The position numbers were made by a program, and so were the translations under genes. From an uncultured Anaplasmataceae bacterium (GTDB taxonomy: Bacteria; Pseudomonadota; Alphaproteobacteria; Rickettsiales; CAIPFW01): 14,630 nucleotides of DNA. The stretch is taken from assembly GCA_903864455.1 (NCBI GenBank), contig CAIPFW010000254.1, positions 1 to 14,630 on the forward strand, read 5' to 3'. Positions 7,089 through 14,574 of this stretch are shown here, piece after piece; the stretch's first letter is position 1; each line of letters starts with the position of its first letter. Below the pieces are notes generated by a model that did no database searches, was not told where the DNA came from, and saw only the letters and a list, made by a program, of their open reading frames with translations.

Positions 7089-7122
7089 AAAAAAAATAAA
7101 TACGTTAAGCAAAAACATCAAC
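7089..7122 (-). terminator. Weak terminator-like element after ccmA
   Basis: On the minus strand GTTGA and TTAAC (7104-7122) can form a 5-pair stem including one G-U pair. A T-rich stretch with eight consecutive T (7089-7096) follows. It starts 14 bases after the ccmA stop codon. The stem is short and AT-rich, so this is only a candidate. It contains the second copy of the 15-base repeat. Confidence 0.3.
7105..7119 (-). repeat. 15-base repeat, copy 2, after ccmA
   Basis: Identical to 6540-6554 and in the same orientation. It begins 17 bases after the ccmA stop codon, nearly the same position relative to the stop as copy 1. Flanking bases differ, so the repeated unit is exactly 15 bases. Confidence 0.4.
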
Positions 7123-7136
7123 CACTTTATTTAAAA

Positions 7137-7763
7137 TTAAAACTTCTTTCCAAAATCATCGATATTCAAAAATTTCGCATTTTTAAAATTTTCTATCTTT
7201 TTATTGCTCGTCAATATTACAACTCCGCCACTCAACAATCGAGAATTGATCATATTTTCAAGCAAATCAATTCCCTTAATATCTAAAAAATTAAACGGTT
7301 CATCCAAAAACCATAGCACTTTATTATCTATCATGATTTTTGCCAAAGCTATCCTTTTTTTCCACCCAGAAGATAATTGGCAAATTTTATAATTTAAAAT
7401 ATCCTTGAGTTGAAAGTAATGAATCGCAGACTCAACTATTTCATAGTTTTCAGAAGATCGAGCCCAGAAATTTAAATAATATTTTATCGTAAAGTCGTCA
7501 TAAAGAAGATTTTCCGACGCAAGATAGCTGTAATCGTGAATATAATCATCAAAATTCTCTGCAATATCATGGTCTACGCACAAAATTTTACTTTGCGTTT
7601 TGTCGATTTCTATCAAACCCGCTATAGCTTTTAAAAAAGTAGTTTTACCGGAGCCATTCTCACCATTCACAATTAATAAATCTCCTGACTTGAGTTCGAT
7701 ATTTATATCTTCAAAAACAATTCGCTCATCGAACGAAACTCTCAAATTATTTATTTTCAGCAT
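7137..7763 (-). CDS. ccmA: CcmA, ATP-binding subunit of the haem-exporter complex for cytochrome c maturation
   Basis: An ABC ATPase that in System I cytochrome c maturation works with CcmB, CcmC and CcmD at the inner membrane to release haem-loaded CcmE. Its 208 residues match the usual CcmA length (about 207). Walker A is G34-ENGSGKT-T42, the signature is LSSGW (130-134), Walker B is VLWFLDEP (149-156) with E155, and the D-loop is LD (160-161). The LW(x)LDEP wording, the short length and the YFQLKDIL segment before the signature are CcmA-like. The Q-loop position appears to be E84 and the H-loop position is N187 where His is expected. The start overlaps the 3' end of tmk by 17 bases, so the two genes are probably co-transcribed and translationally coupled; no Shine-Dalgarno is seen. 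No other ccm gene is in the window. A different short ABC ATPase is possible but less likely. Confidence 0.82.
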   Translation of the reverse strand: MLKINNLRVSFDERIVFEDINIELKSGDLLIVNGENGSGKTTFLKAIAGLIEIDKTQSKILCVDHDIAENFDDYIHDYSYLASENLLYDDFTIKYYLNFWARSSENYEIVESAIHYFQLKDILNYKICQLSSGWKKRIALAKIMIDNKVLWFLDEPFNFLDIKGIDLLENMINSRLLSGGVVILTSNKKIENFKNAKFLNIDDFGKKF

Positions 7764-8394
7764 GTTTTTTTTTCAAAATATCAGGAAATTTTCTCTCAAT
7801 GTGCTTGATTATCTTATAATGCGTATTTTTTGGATGATTGTCGCTATCCAAAAGAATTCGATTTTTCTTTTTTTTCTGAATTTCGATATAAGACTCACGA
7901 ACTTTATTCAACAAATCGATATTTTCGTCAAAATGGTCCTTTGGTTTGAACCTTCGCTCCCGAGAAACCTGAGGGTCGATATCCAAAATGAATTCGCAAT
8001 CTATCTCAACATTCAACATCAATTCCTTATTTATCGATGCAAAAAGATTTGTCGATAAATCATAAGGGTAGACTTGATACGCCAAAGTTGAATCTATGAA
8101 ACGGTCAAAAATTATAAATTCAAATTGCTCATCTTCCTGCAGCTTCTCCAGATATATCAAATGCTCATTTCTCGCGGCCGAGCAAAGAAGCAACTGACTA
8201 TAAATATCGAGGTCTTTCATCGATAAAAACAATTTGCGAATTTTTTCAGCCATCGGCGACCCCCCAGGCTCCCTCGTGCAATGATGCTTAATCGACAATT
8301 TATTCAAATATTTTGATAATAATTTAATCTGAGTTGACTTACCGCTTCCGTCAACGCCTTCAAAAACTATAATTTTTGCTCCGAGAAAACTCAT
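7747..8394 (-). CDS. tmk: Thymidylate kinase (dTMP kinase)
   Basis: Phosphorylates dTMP to dTDP with ATP, an essential cytoplasmic step towards dTTP. The 215 residues show the P-loop FEGVDGSGKST (11-21), the dTMP-binding REPGG (41-45), D97-R98-F99 followed by IDSTLAYQ (100-107), and an Arg-rich LID (about R145-F156). There is no Arg in the P-loop and several in the LID, the arrangement of E. coli-type enzymes. A Lys-rich C-terminal tail overlaps the start of ccmA by 17 bases. The ATG start lacks a clear Shine-Dalgarno but gives the normal N-terminus just before the P-loop. The 57-base gap after nuoN contains a plausible promoter, so tmk-ccmA may be expressed both by read-through from nuo and independently. 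Confidence 0.95.
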   Translation of the reverse strand: MSFLGAKIIVFEGVDGSGKSTQIKLLSKYLNKLSIKHHCTREPGGSPMAEKIRKLFLSMKDLDIYSQLLLCSAARNEHLIYLEKLQEDEQFEFIIFDRFIDSTLAYQVYPYDLSTNLFASINKELMLNVEIDCEFILDIDPQVSRERRFKPKDHFDENIDLLNKVRESYIEIQKKKKNRILLDSDNHPKNTHYKIIKHIERKFPDILKKKHAENK

Positions 8395-8417
8395 TCACTT
8401 TTTTCGTTATTTTATAT

Positions 8418-8445
8418 ATTTTAACACCAAAAATATAAATAACAA
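8418..8445 (-). promoter_or_regulatory. Possible promoter for tmk-ccmA
   Basis: On the minus strand the -35 box is TTGTTA (8440-8445), then a 16-base spacer, then TAAAAT (8418-8423). It lies in the 57-base gap after nuoN, with a predicted start near 8411 and a leader of about 17 bases. The match is moderate and the region is AT-rich. Confidence 0.4.
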
Positions 8446-8451
8446 TAAGAT

Positions 8452-9933
8452 TTAAATTAGCAAATTCGTTAAATAATTAAAAAAATAAACCGTCACCAAA
8501 GAGCATATCGCATAAAATATAGTCAAAAATCCGTAACGACAAAGATTGATTTCTTTTATTTCGCTCGCATTTCTATCATTAAAATATAAAACTTTAATAA
8601 TTCCTAAATAATAAACCAAACTGATAACCGAAGTCATCAAAGCTACAAAAGTCAAAGTTAGATGAACCGCCGAAATCGACGACATCAAGATATATAATTT
8701 TCCAAAAAAACCAATAAATGGTGGTATTCCTGCAACCGAGAGTAGCAAAATCGCTACCGAACCAGACAACCAAGGCTTCTCCTTTGCAAGGCCAGACAAA
8801 TCACTCATCAAATAGTTATGTTTTTCATGATCTACATCCTCATTCCAATAATACATTGCAAAAGAAATGAGACCATATGACGCAATCATGTATGAAAAAG
8901 AGTATACGATAAGCGCAGTAAAACTATAAGTTAAGTCACCCAATACATTCAAAAGTAGAAAGCCACTACTTGCAATTGTAGAATAAGCTATAAGTCGCTT
9001 GAAGTTTGTCTGTTTTATCGCTCCGATAACCCCAATCAGCAACGAAAAAAATACAAAAACTCCAATCAGCGTCGTATTATATTGAAAATATCGCCCAACA
9101 AATACAAAATGATACAAAACATAAATCACATAAGCCGCGCCAAGCTTTGGAACGGATGAAAAAAATGTCAAAATCGTCCCATGCGCAGACTGATAAACAT
9201 CAGAAACCCAGTTATGAAGAGGTGCTGCAGCTAATTTAAACAGCAAACCAAACATTACAAAAATCATTCCAATCATGAGCGTAGGCGACAATTCCGTCGA
9301 TCTTTGCATCAACAAATCCGCGATTCCGTCATAACTGATTGCACCTGTAGATATATATATGAGTGAAATTCCATACAAAAACACAGATGACGCAAAAACA
9401 CCAAGAACGAAATACTTCACTCCACCCTCAAGTGAATAGGAAGAGTCACGCTTCAACGCAGTCAAAATATAAGACGGAAGCGCTTGCAATTCAAGGCTTA
9501 AGTATAAAATGAGAAAATTATTCGAGGAAATCGCAAGCAAAATTCCCAACGATGAAAAATTAATTAATAACGGTAACTCGAAATTCGCTAATTTATTTAT
9601 ACCATTATTTTTCGACGGCATGAGAGCGATCGATAGGTGAGCGAAAATCACACCAATCAAAACCAAAATCTTCACTATCGAATTATTTTTATTAATCAAA
9701 TACATCTGATTAAAATACAATAACTCGTCATATTGAAAATTTTTCGGCAAAGTAGATATTGCTATCAAACAACCTATAATTGAAGTAACAGAAATAAACC
9801 TCGCTTTATTCTCTTTTTTTAAAAAAAAGAAACTAAAGAGATTCATTACAATCGTCAAAAACAAAATAATTTCAGCCGAACAGCCATTATATTTGTTGAA
9901 TATATTGATTAAATTTTCAAAAATAAAAAACAT
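8452..9933 (-). CDS. nuoN: NADH:quinone oxidoreductase subunit N
   Basis: An antiporter-like, proton-translocating subunit of the complex I membrane arm. The 493 residues form about 14 membrane segments. Key charged residues are E148 in SLELQALPSYILTAL, K233 in the LLFKLAAAPLH segment, H240 before NWVSDVYQ, and K263 in SSVPKLGAAY. The segment after DVYQ reads SAHGTIL, where relatives often have GAPxPV, so the loop before the central lysine helix is diverged. The C-terminal part has GIPPFIGFFGKLYIL. It starts with ATG 15 bases after the nuoM stop; no clear Shine-Dalgarno. It is the last nuo gene of the cluster, followed by tmk. Confidence 0.93.
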   Translation of the reverse strand: MFFIFENLINIFNKYNGCSAEIILFLTIVMNLFSFFFLKKENKARFISVTSIIGCLIAISTLPKNFQYDELLYFNQMYLINKNNSIVKILVLIGVIFAHLSIALMPSKNNGINKLANFELPLLINFSSLGILLAISSNNFLILYLSLELQALPSYILTALKRDSSYSLEGGVKYFVLGVFASSVFLYGISLIYISTGAISYDGIADLLMQRSTELSPTLMIGMIFVMFGLLFKLAAAPLHNWVSDVYQSAHGTILTFFSSVPKLGAAYVIYVLYHFVFVGRYFQYNTTLIGVFVFFSLLIGVIGAIKQTNFKRLIAYSTIASSGFLLLNVLGDLTYSFTALIVYSFSYMIASYGLISFAMYYWNEDVDHEKHNYLMSDLSGLAKEKPWLSGSVAILLLSVAGIPPFIGFFGKLYILMSSISAVHLTLTFVALMTSVISLVYYLGIIKVLYFNDRNASEIKEINLCRYGFLTIFYAICSLVTVYFFNYLTNLLI

Positions 9934-9948
9934 TTTACGACCAATAAA

Positions 9949-11547
9949 TTAACTTTTCAAACTGATATCTTGCGTTGTATTCTGAGCGACTTCGATATTC
10001 TTCTCTAGCTTTTTGTTGATTTTCATCGGCTGCAGACCAAAATAAATAATTGCTGAAGCGAAAATCACAAGCAAAGTATTCTCCAATTTATTCGTTTTGA
10101 GGGAAATATTTGGCTCAATCGCATCGCAAATTAAAGCTCCACGATCCTCCATAAAAATTTTTTTGTAAAGAAGTAGCATATAAACCGCGCCAAAAACCAC
10201 CCCTGTCGCCGCCAAAATCCCATAAATTACATATCCACTACGAGATGCAGCGCCAGCTATCACAAGAAATTCACCAACAAAACCCGATGTTCCTGGTAAA
10301 CCAATCGACCCAAGTGTAAAAATCATAAACATAATAGAGAAAAACTTCATTCTACTTGCTAAAGAATGTATTTTTGCAACCTCGAGTATATGAAATCGCT
10401 CATAAATAAAGCCTATCGACATAAAAAGCGCCGACGAAACAAAGCCGTGACTTATCATTTGAAAAGCGGCCCCATTATAACTCAACCCCCAAGGGACAAA
10501 AATGCCAAGCGTCACGTAACCCATGTGCGACACAGACGAGTAAGCGATTAACTTTTTGATATCGGTTTGCGCGATAGACAAAAAAGCTCCGTAAACAATA
10601 GCAAAAACGGACAGCCCTGCGACGAAATGACTGTATTCTGAAGTGATTTCAGGGAACAGAGGTATTAAAAATTTAATCATTGCAAACGCCCCCATTTTGA
10701 TTAAAACGCCCGCCAAAATCATCGAACCGAATGTTGGCGCTTGAACATGTGCGTCGGGAAGCCAAGTGTGAAATGGCACCATCGGGACTTTGACAGCAAA
10801 AGCGATGAACATACCCAGCCATAAATATTTCTGAACCGACGGAGCAAGTTGCGGAACGAGAAGTTTAAGCTCAGAAATTTCGCTTGTGCCAAACGACACC
10901 TTTAAGTAGAGTATTGCAAATAAAAATAGCAATGACCCAAAAACCGTATATATAAATAATTTTAACGATGCATAAACTCGCTCTTCACGCCCCCAAAGCC
11001 CAATGATGAAGAGCATTGGAATGAGCGACGCTTCGAAAAAAATATAAAACAAAATGAGGTCTGTCGCAGAAAAAACTCCTAAGCAAGTAGTCTCGAGGAG
11101 CAACATCAAAACGATTGCAAGTATTGGATTCGCCGAATAATTTTTTCGAACTCGCCAAAACACAATCATAGATATAATTGTCAGCGCTTCAGTCAACAAC
11201 ATTAACGATACTGAAAGCCCGTCAACAACTAAATTGTAATTAATTTTTAAATTATCGAGCCATGGGGCTTTTTCCTCAAAGTGAAAGTGAAAATATTTAT
11301 CATTGAATTCGCTCGAAATCAAAATCGTCGTAATAAATAGGGGAATCGCACTAAAAAAGATACCGATGACAAGCGCCCAATGAGCACTATAAGCATTTTG
11401 CTTGCAATAATTTTGATGATCTGAGTGATTTTTTTTACAACTATAAGATGCAAAAAGCACAATCAAAGCAATAAAAAACACACCAATCATAGGTGTGAAA
11501 ATATTGAAAGATAGGATATAATTTGTTAAAAAATTCATCATAATCAC
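9949..11547 (-). CDS. nuoM: NADH:quinone oxidoreductase subunit M
   Basis: The second antiporter-like subunit of the complex I membrane arm. The 532 residues have about 14 membrane segments and conserved charges: E172 in FFEASLIPM, K253 in AFAVKVPMVPFH, H260 followed by TWLPDAHVQAPT, and K284 in GVLIKMGAF. The GLPGTSGFVGEFL segment confirms NuoM. The longest frame starts with GTG (11545-11547) and overlaps the nuoL stop by 4 bases (GTGA). ATG codons follow at codons 3 and 4, and a G-rich TAGGTG just upstream could serve as Shine-Dalgarno for them, so translation may begin at 11541 or 11538. Either choice keeps tight coupling to nuoL. The first external loop carries a Cys/His/Lys-rich segment (about 37-57). 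Confidence 0.96.
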   Translation of the reverse strand: MIMMNFLTNYILSFNIFTPMIGVFFIALIVLFASYSCKKNHSDHQNYCKQNAYSAHWALVIGIFFSAIPLFITTILISSEFNDKYFHFHFEEKAPWLDNLKINYNLVVDGLSVSLMLLTEALTIISMIVFWRVRKNYSANPILAIVLMLLLETTCLGVFSATDLILFYIFFEASLIPMLFIIGLWGREERVYASLKLFIYTVFGSLLFLFAILYLKVSFGTSEISELKLLVPQLAPSVQKYLWLGMFIAFAVKVPMVPFHTWLPDAHVQAPTFGSMILAGVLIKMGAFAMIKFLIPLFPEITSEYSHFVAGLSVFAIVYGAFLSIAQTDIKKLIAYSSVSHMGYVTLGIFVPWGLSYNGAAFQMISHGFVSSALFMSIGFIYERFHILEVAKIHSLASRMKFFSIMFMIFTLGSIGLPGTSGFVGEFLVIAGAASRSGYVIYGILAATGVVFGAVYMLLLYKKIFMEDRGALICDAIEPNISLKTNKLENTLLVIFASAIIYFGLQPMKINKKLEKNIEVAQNTTQDISLKS

Positions 11548-13493
11548 CTACCACCACCAATAATTGATAAAACGAAATAAACGACTAATATCGCCAAAAC
11601 GCAAAATTGCCAAAAGTTATATTTATATAAAATACCATGATGGTAACGATTTTTCAAGTGATTTGAAGCGGAATAACATAAATCCCGCATACCATTTGGC
11701 CCAAATCTGTCAAGAATATTTTTATCAAATGAAGATGCAACTTTTGATATATAAAACAGAGGAATAACCCAAATTTTCTGATATATTTCATCGATATACA
11801 ACTTATTTTCAAGCGCATGGTAAAATCGTGAAGAAATTTGATAAACCTTCGAATCGCTTTGATTATTATTTTTTCGATACATAAATATATAATACGAAGC
11901 TGTCAAACCACAAAAAGACAAAATCAATGGTATCATTTCTACAACCATAGATGGATGATGATCGTAATGAGTGGGCTTAATATCGATAATTTTATTCCAA
12001 AAAACTGATGATTCTTCAAGAATGCCGAAATATTTCATCAAAAGAAATCCAGAGCTAAAAGCAAAAATCGACAAAATAGCCATGGGAAGCGTAATTATAA
12101 TATTGGATTCATGAGCGTGCGAATTATCAATATGAGTATTTTTCGCAAAAAATATCTTAAAAATCAACTTCCACGAGTAAAACGCAGTAAAAAACACCGT
12201 CGCAAGTGAGGCAATATAAGCGAATTTATCGATGAGAGTATGATGACTTTCAGTTGTAAAAAGCGCTTCAATAATTGCATCCTTCGAATAAAAGCCAGCA
12301 AAAGGTGGAATTCCGACAATCGCAAAAGTCCCAATCAGCATCAAAATAAACGTCACAGGCATTGTGCGCCAAAGCCTCGAAGGCATTTTATTCATATTTT
12401 GCTCGTGCGTCGCGTGTATAATTGAGCCAGCACTCAAAAACAACAAAGCTTTGAAAAACCCATGCGTCACAAGGTGAAACATCCCCGCATCATAACGACC
12501 AACGGCACATCCAACAAACATATAACCAAGCTGACTGCATGTCGAATAGGCAATCGTTTTTTTGATGTCGGTCTGAAAAATCGCAACCGCCGCCGCAAAA
12601 ACCATCGTTATCGAGCTTATTATTAATATTAAAGACTGCGCAATGATGGACGCATCGAAAAAATATGAAGTCCGAGCAATCAAAAACACCCCTGCAGTCA
12701 CCATCGTGGCCGCATGAATCAAGGCAGAAACAGGCGTCGGCCCCTCCATCGCATCTGGCAACCAAACATGCAATCCGAATTGTGCCGATTTTCCCATCGC
12801 TCCAACAAACATCAGAACGGCAATCAAAGTTATTGCATGAAAATCAATACCGCAAATATTTATTGTTTTAGTTGTATATTGCTCAAAAACCTTTGCAATC
12901 TCAGTAAAATTGATCGAGTGAAATATAAAATAGCAAAACGCAATCGCTAAAATTAAACCAAAATCCCCTACTCTATTTACAATAAAAGCTTTGGTGGCAG
13001 CTGCAGATGCAGAATTTTTTTTATACCAAAACGATATTAATAAATAAGATGACAGGCCAACTCCCTCCCACCCAAAAAATAGCTGCAAAAAGTCATCGGA
13101 TGCAACTAATACGAGCATAAAGAAAGTAAACATCGACAAATATGCAAAAAAGCGATTAATATTCTCGTCATCAGACATATACGACATCGAATAAAGATGA
13201 ACGCAAAACGAAACCGTCGTCACCAAAACCATCATAATCACAGAAAGTGAGTCAACTCGAATCGTAAAATTACTCACTAAGCCGTATATATCAAGAAAAT
13301 TAAATATTAATATATTAAAAGTTTCTTTATCAAAAATTACTTTTTTAAACAAAAAATACGAAGAAATCGCAGATCCGAGCAAAAAAATCGTTGTGATAAC
13401 TTGAGGAAGTTTATTCGGTTTTTGCATAGAAAAAAAACCACCAATCAATGCCCCCAAAAATGGCAGAAATATTATTAAATAAGCAAGATTCAT
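11544..13493 (-). CDS. nuoL: NADH:quinone oxidoreductase subunit L
   Basis: The most distal antiporter-like subunit of complex I, with a long lateral helix running along the membrane arm. The 649 residues show E143 in GWEGVGLSSYLL, K235 in GAMGKSAQFGLH, HVWLPDAMEGPTPVSA (242-257), H260, K349 in HGFFKALLFL, and GIPPFAGFYSKD. These match the E. coli proton-path residues E144, K229 and K342. The C-terminal region (about 500-649) includes the last membrane helices and the soluble segment DRFGPNGMRDL. ATG start; GAGAGG, which spans the nuoK stop, lies 11 bases upstream as a likely Shine-Dalgarno. The stop overlaps the nuoM start. Confidence 0.97.
   Translation of the reverse strand: MNLAYLIIFLPFLGALIGGFFSMQKPNKLPQVITTIFLLGSAISSYFLFKKVIFDKETFNILIFNFLDIYGLVSNFTIRVDSLSVIMMVLVTTVSFCVHLYSMSYMSDDENINRFFAYLSMFTFFMLVLVASDDFLQLFFGWEGVGLSSYLLISFWYKKNSASAAATKAFIVNRVGDFGLILAIAFCYFIFHSINFTEIAKVFEQYTTKTINICGIDFHAITLIAVLMFVGAMGKSAQFGLHVWLPDAMEGPTPVSALIHAATMVTAGVFLIARTSYFFDASIIAQSLILIISSITMVFAAAVAIFQTDIKKTIAYSTCSQLGYMFVGCAVGRYDAGMFHLVTHGFFKALLFLSAGSIIHATHEQNMNKMPSRLWRTMPVTFILMLIGTFAIVGIPPFAGFYSKDAIIEALFTTESHHTLIDKFAYIASLATVFFTAFYSWKLIFKIFFAKNTHIDNSHAHESNIIITLPMAILSIFAFSSGFLLMKYFGILEESSVFWNKIIDIKPTHYDHHPSMVVEMIPLILSFCGLTASYYIFMYRKNNNQSDSKVYQISSRFYHALENKLYIDEIYQKIWVIPLFYISKVASSFDKNILDRFGPNGMRDLCYSASNHLKNRYHHGILYKYNFWQFCVLAILVVYFVLSIIGGGR
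11545..11550 (-). promoter_or_regulatory. Ribosome-binding site that decides the nuoM start
   Basis: TAGGTG on the minus strand, within the longer G-rich run GGTGGTGGTAGGTG (11545-11558) at the nuoL 3' end. It lies 3 and 6 bases before two consecutive in-frame ATG codons of nuoM, favouring those over the GTG that it contains. Confidence 0.4.
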
Positions 13494-13500
13494 AATAATT

Positions 13501-13845
13501 TTAACCTCTCAATAAATTCGCATCTTTGACCGCAACGGACTTTTTTTTCTTGAAATAAGCAAAAAATATTGCAAGACCAATCGCCGACTCAGCCGCCGCA
13601 ATCGTCAAAACGATAATCACAAAAAGTTGGCTCAACATATCGTCATGAATCGCAGCGCACATTGAAAAGTTGAGAATATTCGCCAAAACAATCAACTCAA
13701 ACGACATCAGAATTTTCACAAAATTATCTTTGTTGAGAAAAAGCGACGTCAAGCCAAACACAAGCAAAATAAAGGATAAAACGAAATAATTGAACGAAAA
13801 CTTGTTAAAAAAATTCAAATAATCGCTAAAATTTTCAACCGCCAT
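13501..13845 (-). CDS. nuoK: NADH:quinone oxidoreductase subunit K
   Basis: A small three-helix subunit of the complex I membrane arm that takes part in proton transfer. The 114 residues include both buried glutamates: E50 in MSFELIVLANILNF and E86 in AAAESAIGLAI, equivalent to E. coli E36 and E72. The constant offset of 14 shows the extra length is an N-terminal extension of about 14 polar and aromatic residues. The KDANLLRG end is typical of alphaproteobacterial NuoK. The ATG has AGGTG (13850-13854) four bases upstream, supporting this start despite the extension. It lies 29 bases after nuoJ and 7 bases before nuoL. Confidence 0.96.
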   Translation of the reverse strand: MAVENFSDYLNFFNKFSFNYFVLSFILLVFGLTSLFLNKDNFVKILMSFELIVLANILNFSMCAAIHDDMLSQLFVIIVLTIAAAESAIGLAIFFAYFKKKKSVAVKDANLLRG

Positions 13846-13874
13846 GACACACCTATACTATAATTAATATTAAT

Positions 13875-14525
13875 TTATTCATCATCCACCCCGCAACCAG
13901 ACTGAACTTTCTTGATTTCAATGGTATTTTCACGTGAGCGCAAAAGTTGATCAAATAGATTTTGCTTTCTCAGCCCAACTTTTTCACGCAAAGTCAGAAC
14001 AATTGCACCGATAATCGCCACAAAAAGAATCAACGAAGCTATTATTATAATTAATGCATAATCTGGACTATAAATTATCTGACCAAAAAGTTTAGCCTGA
14101 GGTTGATTTTCAATTTTATTCATTGAAAAAATAGAACTTTCTGTAGCTTTAATAATCAAAGCTTGCTTCGAATTAAGCTCATTTTTCATCGAAAAAAGCA
14201 AAAATCCGCATAAAATCCCGCCAATAATAACCGCCGAACCTCGCTCAAGCAATGAATTTCGAGTAAATTGAATTTTATCAACGTCAATCATCATCACTAC
14301 GAATAAAAACAGAATCATCACCGCACCAACATAAACAGTGAGAACTATAAAGGCGAGAAACTCCGCATTATTTATCAGCAAAAGAATCGCACCGCCACAA
14401 AACGCACCAATAAGTGACAGAACGGCGTGAACTGGATTATTTCGCACGACAACGGAAAGCCCCGCAACGCCTGTAACGACAAGGAAAAAATAGACAATGA
14501 AATTAATAAAAGACAGATCGATCAT
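13875..14525 (-). CDS. nuoJ: NADH:quinone oxidoreductase subunit J
   Basis: A membrane subunit of complex I next to NuoK and NuoA; the helix with the pi-bulge links quinone reduction to proton movement. The 216 residues have about five membrane segments (near 7-27, 31-51, 55-81, 95-112 and 156-178). The conserved core is EFLAFIVLTVYVGAVMILFL followed by FVVMMIDVD. The C-terminal ENTIEIKKVQSGCGV matches the alphaproteobacterial ending. A loop of about 40 residues (113-155) separates helices 4 and 5. The ATG has no Shine-Dalgarno. A promoter-like sequence with a perfect TATAAT ends 17 bases upstream, so this five-gene nuo cluster may start its own transcript. No nuoI is seen directly upstream. 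Confidence 0.96.
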   Translation of the reverse strand: MIDLSFINFIVYFFLVVTGVAGLSVVVRNNPVHAVLSLIGAFCGGAILLLINNAEFLAFIVLTVYVGAVMILFLFVVMMIDVDKIQFTRNSLLERGSAVIIGGILCGFLLFSMKNELNSKQALIIKATESSIFSMNKIENQPQAKLFGQIIYSPDYALIIIIASLILFVAIIGAIVLTLREKVGLRKQNLFDQLLRSRENTIEIKKVQSGCGVDDE

Positions 14526-14542
14526 TAAAATTTGATATCATA

Positions 14543-14570
14543 ATTATAAATTATTACATATTTTTTGCAA
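14543..14570 (-). promoter_or_regulatory. Promoter-like sequence upstream of nuoJ
   Basis: On the minus strand TTGCAA (14565-14570), a 16-base spacer and a perfect TATAAT (14543-14548). The predicted start near 14536 leaves a leader of only about 10 bases, which fits the absence of a Shine-Dalgarno. It would drive nuoJKLMN and perhaps tmk-ccmA. Confidence 0.5.
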
Positions 14571-14574
14571 AATT

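Noticed and set aside
7600..8058. 152-codon open frame on the plus strand
   Set aside because: It lies antisense across tmk and ccmA, both well supported by motifs, and its translation shows no recognisable family. It is a shadow frame.
12490..12765. 91-codon Cys- and Asp-rich frame on the minus strand
   Set aside because: It is an alternate frame inside nuoL, covering some of its most conserved segments. The odd composition follows from reading a membrane protein out of frame.
12665..12950. Two overlapping plus-strand frames
   Set aside because: Both are antisense to conserved nuoL sequence, with no ribosome-binding site or plausible product.
13862..13875. 14-base palindrome AATTAATATTAATT at the nuoJ end
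   Set aside because: Made only of A and T and overlapping the nuoJ stop; not distinguishable from background.
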